From Roseiarcus sp963816065 (GTDB lineage: Bacteria > Pseudomonadota > Alphaproteobacteria > Rhizobiales > Beijerinckiaceae), in NCBI GenBank assembly GCA_963816065.1, contig CAWFJG010000008.1, positions 1 to 64,000 on the forward strand: a stretch of 64,000 nt of DNA. The letters are read 5' to 3'. Below the pieces are notes generated by a model that was given only the letters and a program-made list of their open reading frames with translations, was not told where the DNA came from and searched no databases. Shown here in pieces: positions 38,758 through 47,166 of this stretch. The translations under genes and the position numbers were made by a program. Positions within the stretch are counted from its first letter, which is position 1. The number at the start of each line of letters is the position of its first letter.

Positions 38758-39950
38758 ATGACCAGGTCCCCGCCGGGCGCCGCGCCCCGTATTCCGCACA
38801 ACGCGGCCGATAATTATACGGCCGCAGCCGCGGCTGAGCGGCGCGCCTTTGTCGAGGCCCAGACGGAGGCCCGGCTCGACCACGTCGGCCGCTTCGCCTT
38901 CGACCCCGCCGTTCTCCGCGGCAACGTCGAGAATTTCATCGGCGTGGCGCAGGTGCCGATCGGGCTCGCCGGACCGTTGCGGATCGAAGGCGAGCATGCC
39001 GCGGGCGAATTCTACGTGCCCCTGGCGACGACCGAGGGAACCCTGGTCGCCAGCTACAATCGCGGCATGCGGCTCCTCGGCGAATGCGGCGGGGTGAAAA
39101 CGACGGTGGTGGCGCGTTCGATGCAGCGCTCGCCAGTCTTTCTGTTCGACGACGCCCGCGAAGCTCGGGGGTTCGGGGCTTGGATCGACGAGCATTTCGG
39201 GGCGATCAAGGCGGCGGCCGACGCGACGACGCGCTCGGGCGAGCTGATCTCGATCCAGCAGTTCGCCGTCGGCCCGACCCGGCATCTTCGCTTCAACTAT
39301 GCGACCGGCGACGCGGCCGGGCAGAACATGTCCGGCAAGGCGACCTACGCCGCCTGCGAATGGATCAGGGCAACCGGCCCGGCGGGGCGCGCTACATCCT
39401 TTCGGGCAACACCGACACCGACAAGAAGCACTCGCAGATGAACATGATCGCGACCCGCGGGCGCCGCGTCGTCGCCGAGGCCGTGATCGGCCGGGAGGCG
39501 CTTCAGCGCGTGATGCGGGTCACTCCGGAGGCGCTGTTCACCGCCCGCCAGGTGTCCCAGGCCGGCGCCTTCCTGGCCGGCTCGGCCAACAACGGGGCCC
39601 ATGCGGCCAACGCGCTCGCCGCCCTGTTCATCGCCACCGGGCAGGACGCGGCCAATGTCGCCGAATCGCACGCCGCGATCATTTATGCGCAACTGCTCGA
39701 CGGCGGCCGCTACTACTGGTCGATCACCCTGCCCGCCCTGATCGTCGCCACGGTCGGCGGCGGAACCGGACTTGCGACCCAGAGCGAATGTCTGGCGATG
39801 CTCGGCTGTCGCGGCGCCGGCAAGGCCGACAAGCTGGCCGAAATCTGCGCGGCGGTCGCGCTCGCCGGCGACATCTCGCTTTCCTGCGCCATCCTCGCGG
39901 GGGACTGGGTGTCGAGCCACGAGAAATACGGCCGCAACCGGCCGACCTAG
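38758..39950 (+). CDS. Hydroxymethylglutaryl-CoA reductase (one frameshift)
   Basis: Two frames joined near 39370 give about 397 residues. HMGR signatures are ENFIGVAQVPIGLAGPL, LATTEGTLVASYNRG with the catalytic Glu, and GQNM. After the break come SGNTDTDKKHSQMN (catalytic Lys and Asp region), ALFIATGQDAANVAESHAA, and GGGTGLATQSECL near the end. A conserved His is expected in VSSHEKYGRNR. It reduces HMG-CoA to mevalonate. Most alphaproteobacteria make isoprenoids by the MEP route, and no other mevalonate gene is visible here. Confidence 0.8.
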
Positions 39951-40532
39951 ATCGAAGTCGCCTCCGGTCGGAGCGCCGGTTGCAGCCGAGACTCTGACTG
40001 GCGGTCGCCTGCCGGCCGGTTGCAACTTCGTCCGGCGCCCTCCGAAGGTCCGGCCGCGCGCCCTTCGCCGCCAGGCTGGCCGTGGCGCTTTTGGGCGCCG
40101 TCCGGTGTTTATGGCGCGCTCCAGTGACGCCGTCACCCGTTCGATCAAGCTTCTGCAGCGGCAAGCGCTGCTCAGGTTGCATTGCTAAATGGAGACAACT
40201 TGTCGCATTGCGGCGCAACCCCGCGTATGAGAAACTCTTCGTCAACAGGAACGGCGTGTCTCTAATAGTCCTGTTGGCCCGGGCCAGCGCAATTCACGGC
40301 TCGTGCGGTTGGAAAACAAAGGCGAAACGTCTCCTCCCCGTTCGCCGATGTCTATGCTTCGCGTCGGAACGCTGCCGATACTCCCTATGCGGCGTTTCCG
40401 ACGCGTTTTTTTGTTCATTCCCCAGCCTCACGAGGTGAGGCGTCCTAAGCGAATAGGGCTGCGCGTCGGAGCGGTTCCCCTGTGGAGGCCGAAAGGACGG
40501 CTGCGTCTCCGCAGATCGGGCGGACGCCGCAC

Positions 40533-40580
40533 AATGCGTCTTTGGGCCGGACAGAGAATGCGTCTTTGGGCCGGACAGAG
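40533..40580. repeat. Perfect 24-bp tandem repeat, two copies
   Basis: A 24-base unit beginning AATGCGTCTTTGGGCC at 40533-40556 is repeated exactly at 40557-40580, ending 39 bases before the FNR-like box. Its role is unknown. It could also be a replication-slippage product. Confidence 0.85.
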
Positions 40581-40619
40581 ATTGCGAGCGCCTGGCGTCG
40601 GCTGCCGCATCGCGGTCTG

Positions 40620-40668
40620 TTGACCTGGATCAATGCACAGGCGGCCGGAGGGATTAGTATCAGTGTAA
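40620..40668 (+). promoter_or_regulatory. FNR/FixK-type box with class II promoter geometry
   Basis: TTGAC-CTGG-ATCAA at 40620-40633 fits the FNR/FixK consensus TTGAY-N4-ATCAA. A -10-like TAGTAT lies at 40655-40660. A start of transcription near 40668 would put the box centre at -41.5, the class II activator position. This suggests low-oxygen induction of the downstream PEP-CTERM gene. Geometry and consensus are visible; regulation is inferred. Confidence 0.6.
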
Positions 40669-40872
40669 ACAATTGACATCGGCGTGAACGACGGGAGCAG
40701 CACGGGTCGCATAATACGGAGGTAAGCTATGTGGCCGAGATCACTCGCATCCTCAGATGTGGAATGGCGCGGACGCCGCCTCTGGCCGCACATGCCGGGT
40801 CGTCACGGCGGACCGCGGCGGCGCCAAAAGGTCACAGCAAACGGAAATGCACGTTTCACGAGGGCTGGAGCC

Positions 40873-42057
40873 ATGCGGTTGCGGGTTGTCGAAGCGGCGG
40901 TCGCGGCGGTGCTGCCGCTCGCCGCGTTCGCGGCGCCGGCGCTGGCCGCGCCGGTCTATACGATCACCGATCTCGGCTCCCTCGGCGGGACTTTGAGCGA
41001 AGGCACGGCCATCAACGCCCGCGGCGAAGTGACCGGCTATTCCTACACGGCCGGGAACAGCACAAGCCGCGCCTTCCTCTACAACGGCGCGTCGATGCAG
41101 GACCTCGGGCAGTTTTCCGTAGGCAACATGGAGAACACCGGCGGCTTCGGCATCAACGCAAAGGGCCAAGTGACGGGCTATGATATCGACGAAGGCTCCG
41201 GCCGGCGCGCTTTTCTCTGGCCGATACCGGGGGCTTTCCCATGGGTGGCGATGCAGAACCTCGGCACGCTCGGGACGACCGCACTCCAGGCCATGGGGTA
41301 CGACAGCTGGGGCCAAGGCATCAACGACAGCGGCGAGGTGACCGGCTATTCCACCGCGGCGTACAAGGGCCCACAGCATGCGTTCCTGTACGACGGCGCG
41401 TCGATGCATGACCTCGGCACGCTCGGCGGGACCACCAGCTATGGCTACGGCATCAACGCTAGCGGCGAGGTGACAGGCTATGCCGCGACAACGGGAGACA
41501 GCGCCACCCACGCCTTCCTCTACGACGGCGCGTCGATGCATGACCTCGGGACACTCGGCGGGACCGACAGCTTTGGCCGCGCCATCAACGCCAGCGGCGA
41601 GGTGACGGGCTTTTCACGCATCGCGGGAAGCTACGACCCCCACGCCTTCCTCTACGACGGCGGGTCGATGCAGGACCTCGGGACGCTCGGCGGGACCAGC
41701 AGCTATGGCTACGGCATCAACGCCAGCGGCGACGTGGTCGGCTGGTCCTATAGCGCCGGAAACTTGCGGTGGGACGCTTTCCTTTATACCGACGGGACGA
41801 TGTACGACCTCAACGACCTGATTTCGCCGACCGACCCGCACTACGGCTTGATTCGCTTCACGAACGCGGCCGGCATCAACGATGTCGGCCAGATCGTCGC
41901 AAACACCGCCACGCGCACGTTCCTGCTGACGCCCTCGGTTCTGGAACCGTCGACTTGGGCGCTGCTTGTGACGGGACTTCTCGGCCTCGGCCTGGCGTCG
42001 CGCTGGCGGGCCGATCAGCGACCGCAGCGAAACCCATCATTTTTTCACGGTGGTTAA
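40873..42057 (+). CDS. HAF-repeat protein with PEP-CTERM anchor
   Basis: 394 residues from ATG at 40873, which opens a signal peptide (MRLRVVEAAVAAVLPLAAFAAPALA). The body consists of at least six HAF-type repeats of about 40-50 residues, each with DLGTLGGT, GYGINASGEVTGY and HAFLYDGASM. The last 35 residues hold EPSTWALLVTGLLGLGLASRWRADQR, a PEP-CTERM sorting signal: motif, hydrophobic helix, basic tail. So it is exported and processed by an exosortase, which is not in this window. The in-frame ATG at 40729 has a better ribosome-binding site but would bury the signal peptide. The stop codon directly abuts the tRNA-Pro. Confidence 0.85.
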   Translation: MRLRVVEAAVAAVLPLAAFAAPALAAPVYTITDLGSLGGTLSEGTAINARGEVTGYSYTAGNSTSRAFLYNGASMQDLGQFSVGNMENTGGFGINAKGQVTGYDIDEGSGRRAFLWPIPGAFPWVAMQNLGTLGTTALQAMGYDSWGQGINDSGEVTGYSTAAYKGPQHAFLYDGASMHDLGTLGGTTSYGYGINASGEVTGYAATTGDSATHAFLYDGASMHDLGTLGGTDSFGRAINASGEVTGFSRIAGSYDPHAFLYDGGSMQDLGTLGGTSSYGYGINASGDVVGWSYSAGNLRWDAFLYTDGTMYDLNDLISPTDPHYGLIRFTNAAGINDVGQIVANTATRTFLLTPSVLEPSTWALLVTGLLGLGLASRWRADQRPQRNPSFFHGG

Positions 42058-42135
42058 TGGTCGGAGTGGCGGGATTCGAACCCACGACCCCTTGTCCCCC
42101 AGACAAGTGCGCTAACCGGGCTGCGCTACACTCCG
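42058..42135 (-). tRNA. tRNA-Pro (GGG anticodon), CCA encoded
   Basis: The minus strand folds as a cloverleaf: acceptor CGGAGTG paired with CACTCCG, D arm with AGCGCAG, anticodon stem CTTGT/ACAAG with loop CTGGGGGAC giving anticodon GGG, and T arm with GGTTCGAATCC. The discriminator A is followed by an encoded CCA (42058-42060 on the plus strand). It is convergent with, and touches, the PEP-CTERM gene. Confidence 0.95.
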
Positions 42136-42192
42136 ACGGCGCGCCTTATAGGCAGGCGAGCGCCGCTGGCAATCCGCCGGCCGCCGACTGCC

Positions 42193-42781
42193 TCACGCAT
42201 CCCGCGCGCGGGCTGCGCCGAGCAGATGGGCTCGGCCTCGCCGATCTCGGCGAGCACCGTCGCGCAGCGCCGCGAGGTCGCTCGCGCCGATCGGCGACCG
42301 CCGGCGCCTGATGGGCGCGTTCAACCGCGCGGAATGCGATGGCGCGCGTCATCGGCTCAGACGCGGCCGACGAGGCGGACCGACGCTATCGCGCCGCGGG
42401 ATGCGCCCGCGGGCTCGGCGGCCGCGACAGGCGCGTTTCGACATCCCGCCGCCGAGCGCCTGCACGCCCTGCTCCTTGAACAACTTCTGCACGCCCTTGA
42501 TCGTGTAGCCCTCGTCATAAAGGAGGCGCTTGATCAGGCGAGCCGCTCGACGTCTTCGGGCCGGTAGTAGCGCCGCCGCCGGCCCGCTTCAGCGGCCGGA
42601 TCTGCGGAAATCGCGTCTCCCAGAACCGCAGAACGTGTTGCGGCAGGTCCATGGAGATCGCGACCTCACTGATTGTCCGAAAGGCTTCTGGACTTTTCTC
42701 CATCTCCCTCGCCGCGGCAATCGTCGGCGAGAGCGCGAATCGCAAGCCATCGTCGCCCGACGCGCCACTATCCACCGTCAT
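42193..42781 (-). CDS. MerR-family regulator (two or more frameshifts)
   Basis: The N-terminal frame has FRTISEVAISMDLPQHVLRFWETRFPQIRPLKRAGG, a MerR helix-turn-helix and wing. A shift near 42565 restores YYRPEDVERL, and another near 42535 gives LIKRLLYDEGYTIKGVQKLFKEQG. A plausible end, LAEIGEA...ARDA, is reached at 42193, but the last third is unclear. In alphaproteobacteria a MerR-type gene commonly follows ihfA, as here 26 bases downstream. The ligand is unknown. M at 42703 is the alternative, probably better, start. Confidence 0.7.
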
Positions 42782-42807
42782 GCGCCGGAACGCCAGAAGC
42801 GCCGGGT

Positions 42808-43143
42808 CTAGTCCGCTCCAGCGCCGTCGTTGCCGTTGATCTTGGCCTTGAGAACGTTGGACGGCTTGAACACCATGACGCGGCGCGGAAGGATGGGCAC
42901 CTCGACACCCGTCTTGGGATTGCGTCCGATCCGCTCGCCCTTCGATCGAACGACGAAAGAGCCGAAACCGGAGAGCTTCACCGTCTCCCCACGTACGGCG
43001 GCATCGCAGATCTCATCCAGGACCGACTGAACGAGTTCGGCTGATTCCGTGCGCGACAGCCCGACGCGCTGATAAACGATCTCCGACAAATCGGCGCGGG
43101 TCACGGTCTTCCCCGGTTCCCGGCCGGTTTTTGCGTTTACCAT
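42808..43143 (-). CDS. ihfA: Integration host factor alpha subunit
   Basis: 111 residues: VTRADLSEIVYQRVGLSRTESAELVQSVLDEICDAAVRGETVKLSGFGSFVVRSKGERIGRNPKTGVEVPI is the complete HU/IHF fold, with the DNA-bending arm RNPKTG and Pro. Paired with IHF beta from elsewhere, it bends DNA at specific sites and assists sigma-54 promoters and recombination. The start at 43143 gives the standard N-terminus. fabH, often upstream in relatives, is absent; an SDR gene is divergent instead. Confidence 0.93.
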   Translation of the reverse strand: MVNAKTGREPGKTVTRADLSEIVYQRVGLSRTESAELVQSVLDEICDAAVRGETVKLSGFGSFVVRSKGERIGRNPKTGVEVPILPRRVMVFKPSNVLKAKINGNDGAGAD

Positions 43144-43410
43144 CTCGAGCCTCAATTGATGGCGTCGCTTTAGCGCGCCTGCCCCCTGGATCGCGTGTCG
43201 GGCTTTCCGCGCCGACCCTTCCTCGCGGTGGTTCTGGACTTTCTTTCCGCCGTCGGCAAGTCCATAAACCGCGCATGCCCGCCTGGCCGGCGACGGCACG
43301 TTTCCGACGCGCCTGGGGTTTTGGCCCCTCCCCCGCCAAGTCCGAGACGCGGCCGACATGGGACCGCGCCATCGTGAAATAGACCTTAGCAAAGGCGAAG
43401 AGGAGTGTCG

Positions 43411-44179
43411 ATGACCCCGCCGGCCCCGGACCAAAGTTCCCGCATCGCGCTGGTGACCGGCGCCTCGCGCGGAGTCGGGCGGGCCGCGGCGCTCGCCTTG
43501 GCGCAGTCTGGAGCTCATGTCGTCGCGCTCGCGCGTACGCAGGGCGCGCTCGAAGAGCTTGACGACGAAATCCGCGCCCTGCGGCCGGACGTCGAGAGCC
43601 CGGCGACGCTGGTTCCGTTGGATCTGAGGATTTCGCGGCGATCGACAGGCTCGGCGAGGCGCTTTATCACCGCTGGGGCGGCTCGACGCCATGGTCGGCA
43701 ACGCTGGAATTCTCGGCGTCCTATCGCCCCTGCACCATGTCAACCCGAAGGACTGGGACGACGTGCTGGCCGTCAACGTCACCGCGAACTGGCGCCTCAT
43801 TCGCTCGCTCGATCCGCTGCTGCGTCGCTCTGTCGCGGGGCGCGTGGTCTTTGTCACCTCCGCTGCGGCGAGCCGGGCGGACTTGCGCGCCTATTGGGGG
43901 CCCTACGCCATGTCCAAGGCCGCTCTCGACGCCATCGCCCGGACCTACGCGGCCGAGACCGTCAACACTTCGAACGTGCGCGTGATGCTCGTCAATCCCG
44001 GGCCGTTGCGCACGCTGATGCGGGCGAAGGCCATGCCGGGCGAGGATCCGGTGACGCTGCGCACGCCGAAGGATCTCGCGCCGAAGATCGTCGAACTCTG
44101 CGCGCCGGAGTGGACCGGGACCGGCAAATTGTACGACTTTCCGACCAACTCGGTACTATCCTTCCGCGAGCCCGAATAG
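43411..44179 (+). CDS. Short-chain dehydrogenase/reductase (one frameshift)
   Basis: ATG at 43411 behind GAGGAG. The N-terminal frame has IALVTGASRGVGRAAALALAQ (TGxxxGxG). A shift near 43635 moves to the frame with AMVGNAGILG (NAG), the catalytic Ser in VVFVTSAAASRA, and YAMSK (YxxxK), followed by NVRVMLVNPGPLRT. The joined length is about 255 residues. It is a classical SDR using NAD(P)H, of unknown substrate. In proteobacteria this kind is often annotated as a YciK-like or FabG-like enzyme. Confidence 0.85.
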
Positions 44180-44292
44180 TTAACAGCGCCAGCGGCTTAC
44201 GCGCTCCGGCGGGGGAAGCCAAGAAGCGATTCGGTCGGAACCCGGGCCTCGGTGGGGCGTTGATCGCGCATAATCCCAACGAGGAGCGCGCA

Positions 44293-44457
44293 ATGGCGTC
44301 ACCCGCTGACAAAGCTCCACGCGACAATGACAAGGCCGCCAGCGAGCGTTACGCGGACAGCGAGCGCTCCGGCTCGTCACGCGGCCACGGCGGCTGGTCG
44401 GGCGATTCCGAGGGCCATTCCGAGGCCTCGCGGCGCGGCTGGGAACGTCGGCGCTGA
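44293..44457 (+). CDS. Small KGG/con-10-like stress protein
   Basis: A 54-residue hydrophilic protein rich in Ser, Arg, Gly, Asp and Glu with HGGWSGDSEGHSEASRRGWERRR, resembling the repeat of KGG/con-10 general stress proteins. ATG at 44293 follows GAGGAGCG. It has no hydrophobic segment, is probably disordered in solution, and may be induced by desiccation or stationary phase, as in relatives. A strong terminator follows, shared with the convergent ferritin-like gene. Confidence 0.6.
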   Translation: MASPADKAPRDNDKAASERYADSERSGSSRGHGGWSGDSEGHSEASRRGWERRR

Positions 44458-44494
44458 GGTCTTCGCGCCCGCGACGGTCAGCTTAAAATAATCA

Positions 44495-44520
44495 GGGGCG
44501 GCCCGCGCGGCCGCCCCTTT
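44495..44520. terminator. Rho-independent terminator, probably bidirectional
   Basis: GGGGCGGCC (44495-44503), loop CGCGC, and GGCCGCCCC (44509-44517) form a perfect 9-bp GC stem followed by TTT. On the other strand an A-rich stretch (AAAATAAT) precedes it. It sits between the convergent stress-protein and ferritin-like genes. Confidence 0.8.
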
Positions 44521-44555
44521 CCTTGCGCCGGTCACGGCCTCGCGCCGCCATTCGC

Positions 44556-45058
44556 TCATTCGGCCGCGCGATTGACCTGGGTTTCGGCGATGCCCGTGAG
44601 CTTCTCGTCCGCCGCCTTCTCTTCCTTGAGCGTGTCGCGCAGGATGTCGGCGCAATCGTTGTGTCCGAGCTTCTCCGCCCAGGCGATCAGCGTGCCGTAC
44701 CGCGTCATCTCGTAATGCTCGACCGCCTGCGCGGAGGCGATCAGGGCGGCGTCGAGGACCCTCTTGTCCGCGACGTCGCCGGCGACCTCTTCCGCCTCTT
44801 CGATGATCCCGTCGATCGCCGGGCAGTCCACCGCTTTCGGCCCGTCCCCGACATCTGGAACACCTTCTCGAGCCGCGCGACGTGATTGCGCGTCTCGCCG
44901 AGGTGGGACTGGAAGGCCGCGCGCAACTGCGGCGAGCTGGCCTTTTCGACCATCTCCGGCAAGGCGCCGACGATTCGCCTCTCCGCATAGTAGATGTCCT
45001 GCAACTGATGGACGAACAGGTCCTCCATCGTCGCGATGTCCTTCGAAAACAGGCCCAT
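44556..45058 (-). CDS. YciE/YciF ferroxidase-like protein, DUF892 (one frameshift)
   Basis: The start at 45058 gives MGLFSKDIATMEDLFVHQLQDIYYAERRIVGALPEMVEKA, the DUF892 N-terminus with conserved HQLQDIYYAE. A shift near 44840 restores CPAIDGIIEEAEEVAGD...VEHYEMTRYGTLIAWAEKLG, with EHYE metal ligands in the ferritin-like four-helix bundle. About 167 residues. These proteins have a di-iron-type site and are linked to stress responses. It lies convergent with the KGG-like stress gene. Confidence 0.85.
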
Positions 45059-45379
45059 GGCTCTTCTCCCTGGCAGGGGGCGCTCATTCGCCCCGACGTG
45101 CCAACGCGCCTTCCCGGAGCGGGTTCCTCTCGCGCCGCGATTGGCCCGGAAGGCCGCTCGGACGGCAGATTGGCCTTGCGGCGAATGCAATCCGCCTGTA
45201 TGAGGCCGCCTTCGTCGTCTCCCGCCGGGGGCTGAACGGAAGGCTGCGCGCTTGGCGCGCGGCAGGGCCCATAGAGGCCGGCTTCCCGTGTTCCCGCCTT
45301 CGAATGATCCGATTCGAGCCTTTCCCGGGCTCGGAGGGCTCCGCGCGGGACGCCGACGCAAACGAAGGAAAGGCACGAT

Positions 45380-45838
45380 ATGGCTCTCTACGAGCACATT
45401 TTCCTGGCGCGCCAAGACGTCACGGCGCAACAGGTCGAGGCGCTGACGGAACAGCTGAAGACGAAGATCGCCGCGCTCGGCGGCGCCGTCACCAAGGTCG
45501 AACCCTGGGGGCTGAAGTCGCTCGCCTACCGGATCAAGAAGAACCGCAAGGCGCACTTCACCCTGCTCAACATCTCCGCCCCTTCCGAGGCTGTGGTGGA
45601 ACTCGAGCGCACGCTCGGCCTCAACGAAGACGTGATCCGCTATCTCACCCTGCGCGTCGACGAGCTCGAGGCCGGTCCTTCGGCCATGCTGCGCAAGCGC
45701 GAAGACTCCGACCGTGACGATCGCGGACCGCGCGGGCCGCGCGGCGACCGTCCCGACCGGGGCGATCGCGATCGTGGCGATCGTGGCGACCGTCCGCCGC
45801 GCCGTCCTCGCGAAGACATGAACGCTGGAGCAGTCTGA
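45380..45838 (+). CDS. rpsF: 30S ribosomal protein S6
   Basis: 152 residues. The core is ALYEHIFLARQDVTAQQVEALTEQLK...VEPWGLKSLAYRIKKNRKAHFTLLNISAP...LNEDVIRYLTLRVDEL. The C-terminal 40 residues are an extended charged tail of RGD/GDR repeats, as in many alphaproteobacteria. S6 binds 16S rRNA with S18. ATG follows GAAGGAAAGG. The stop overlaps the rpsR ATG. Confidence 0.97.
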   Translation: MALYEHIFLARQDVTAQQVEALTEQLKTKIAALGGAVTKVEPWGLKSLAYRIKKNRKAHFTLLNISAPSEAVVELERTLGLNEDVIRYLTLRVDELEAGPSAMLRKREDSDRDDRGPRGPRGDRPDRGDRDRGDRGDRPPRRPREDMNAGAV

Positions 45839-46074
45839 TGGCCACCGCGCCCCGCCGCCCTTTCTTCCGCCGCCGCAAGTCCTGCCCGTTCTCCGGCGCG
45901 AACGCGCCCAAGATCGACTACAAGGACACGCGCCTGCTTTCCCGCTACATTTCCGAGCGCGGCAAGATCGTGCCCTCGCGCATCACCGCAGTCAGCGCGC
46001 CGAAGCAGCGTGAGCTCGCCCAGGCGATCAAGCGCGCCCGGTTCCTCGGGCTCCTGCCCTACGTCATTCGCTGA
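45838..46074 (+). CDS. rpsR: 30S ribosomal protein S18
   Basis: 78 residues: RPFFRRRKSCPFSGANAPKIDYKDTRLLSRYISERGKIVPSRITAVSAPKQRELAQAIKRARFLGLLPYV is the full S18 sequence pattern. It pairs with S6 on the 30S platform. ATG overlaps the rpsF stop, so the two are translated together. Confidence 0.97.
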   Translation: MATAPRRPFFRRRKSCPFSGANAPKIDYKDTRLLSRYISERGKIVPSRITAVSAPKQRELAQAIKRARFLGLLPYVIR

Positions 46075-46182
46075 CGGACGTTTCGCCACCCTAACCGCCG
46101 CGTTCGGATTTCGAGCTGACCGCGGCGGCAGTTGGAGCCGGCTCTGCCCGGCCCCTAACCGCAGGCCCCGCGGGACAGCGCC

Positions 46183-47157
46183 ATGATGCAACGATACGCC
46201 GTCGCCTTCGGCGCAGGATGCGCGGCAGCCTTCCTTTTTGCGGTCAGCGCGGAGTCCACTCCGCTCGCGATGCTGCTCGCCTATCTTGCGCCGCTTCCGA
46301 TCATGATTGCGACGCTCGGCTGGGGACTGGACGCCGGCGCGATCGCGGGCGCCGCGTCGGTGGCCGGCCTCACCGTCATCGCGGAGCCGCTGTCGGGTAT
46401 GCTCTACGCCGCGTCCGTCGCCGCGCCCGCCTGGGCGCTGGCGGCGTTCGCCGCGACCAGCCTCGGCCGCTATTGCCCAGCCTCCCTCGCCTCCCGCTGG
46501 CCCTACCCGACTGTCGGGGCGATCGTGACTCTGGCTTCGCTCATCGGCATAGTCAGCGCCGCCGCCGGGCTGACGACGATCATCGTTCTCTACCACGGCT
46601 ACAGCGCAGGCGCCGCGGCCCTGACCCAGGCGCTCGCGGCGATGGCTGCCGACGCCTTCGACGGCGACGCCGAGGCGGCCAAGGCCTTCGCCGCCATGAT
46701 CGTGCGCATCGGGCCGGCCGCGATCGCCGGCTCCGTCATGCTGATGCTCAGCGTCAACCTCTATGCGGCCGCGCGCTCCGTACAGCTGTCGCATCGACTG
46801 CAGCGAGCGTGGCCCGACCTGCCGACCTCGCTCTGGCTGCCGGCGCCGCTCGGGATTGTCGCGATCCTTGCCGCTGGGGCGGCCTGGGGCCTGCACGCGC
46901 CGGCCTCCCAATACGCCAGTCTCGTCGCCGGAGGTCTCGGGGCGGCCTTCGCCTTCCAGGGCCTCGCGGTTGCGCACGCCCTGTCGCGCGGCCTCAAGCT
47001 CAGATGGCTGATGCTCGTCGCACTTTACGCCTGCTGCGTCTTCCGGGCGCAATACATCCTTCCCGTCCTCGCGCTCATCGGCGTCGTGGACGCGTTCACG
47101 CGGCTGCGCATCCGCGCCGCCGTTCTTCCCACCCCAAGACCGAAAATCCAGAGATAG
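46183..47157 (+). CDS. DUF2232 multispanning membrane protein
   Basis: 324 residues with about eight membrane helices and little else. Regions such as AMLLAYLAPLPIMIATLGWGLDAGAIAG are typical of DUF2232 proteins found between rpsR and rplI in alphaproteobacteria. The function is unknown. It is intact, 108 bases after rpsR and 9 before rplI, so probably co-transcribed with the ribosomal genes. Confidence 0.85.
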   Translation: MMQRYAVAFGAGCAAAFLFAVSAESTPLAMLLAYLAPLPIMIATLGWGLDAGAIAGAASVAGLTVIAEPLSGMLYAASVAAPAWALAAFAATSLGRYCPASLASRWPYPTVGAIVTLASLIGIVSAAAGLTTIIVLYHGYSAGAAALTQALAAMAADAFDGDAEAAKAFAAMIVRIGPAAIAGSVMLMLSVNLYAAARSVQLSHRLQRAWPDLPTSLWLPAPLGIVAILAAGAAWGLHAPASQYASLVAGGLGAAFAFQGLAVAHALSRGLKLRWLMLVALYACCVFRAQYILPVLALIGVVDAFTRLRIRAAVLPTPRPKIQR

Positions 47158-47166
47158 GAGACCATC

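Larger units (their letters stand above)
39951..40872. other. Long intergenic region before the PEP-CTERM gene
   Basis: No gene is apparent. It holds a 24-bp tandem repeat and an FNR-type promoter, listed separately. A strong ribosome-binding site (GGAGGT, 40719-40724) precedes ATG at 40729. That ATG is in frame with the downstream gene and could either be its true start or begin a leader extension. Confidence 0.5.

Noticed and set aside
40533..40580. Tandem repeat considered as a CRISPR remnant
   Set aside because: Copies are contiguous with no spacer, only two units exist, and no cas gene is present.
42058..42135. tRNA-Pro as an integration site of a genomic island
   Set aside because: No integrase and no repeat of the tRNA 3' end were found within the window.
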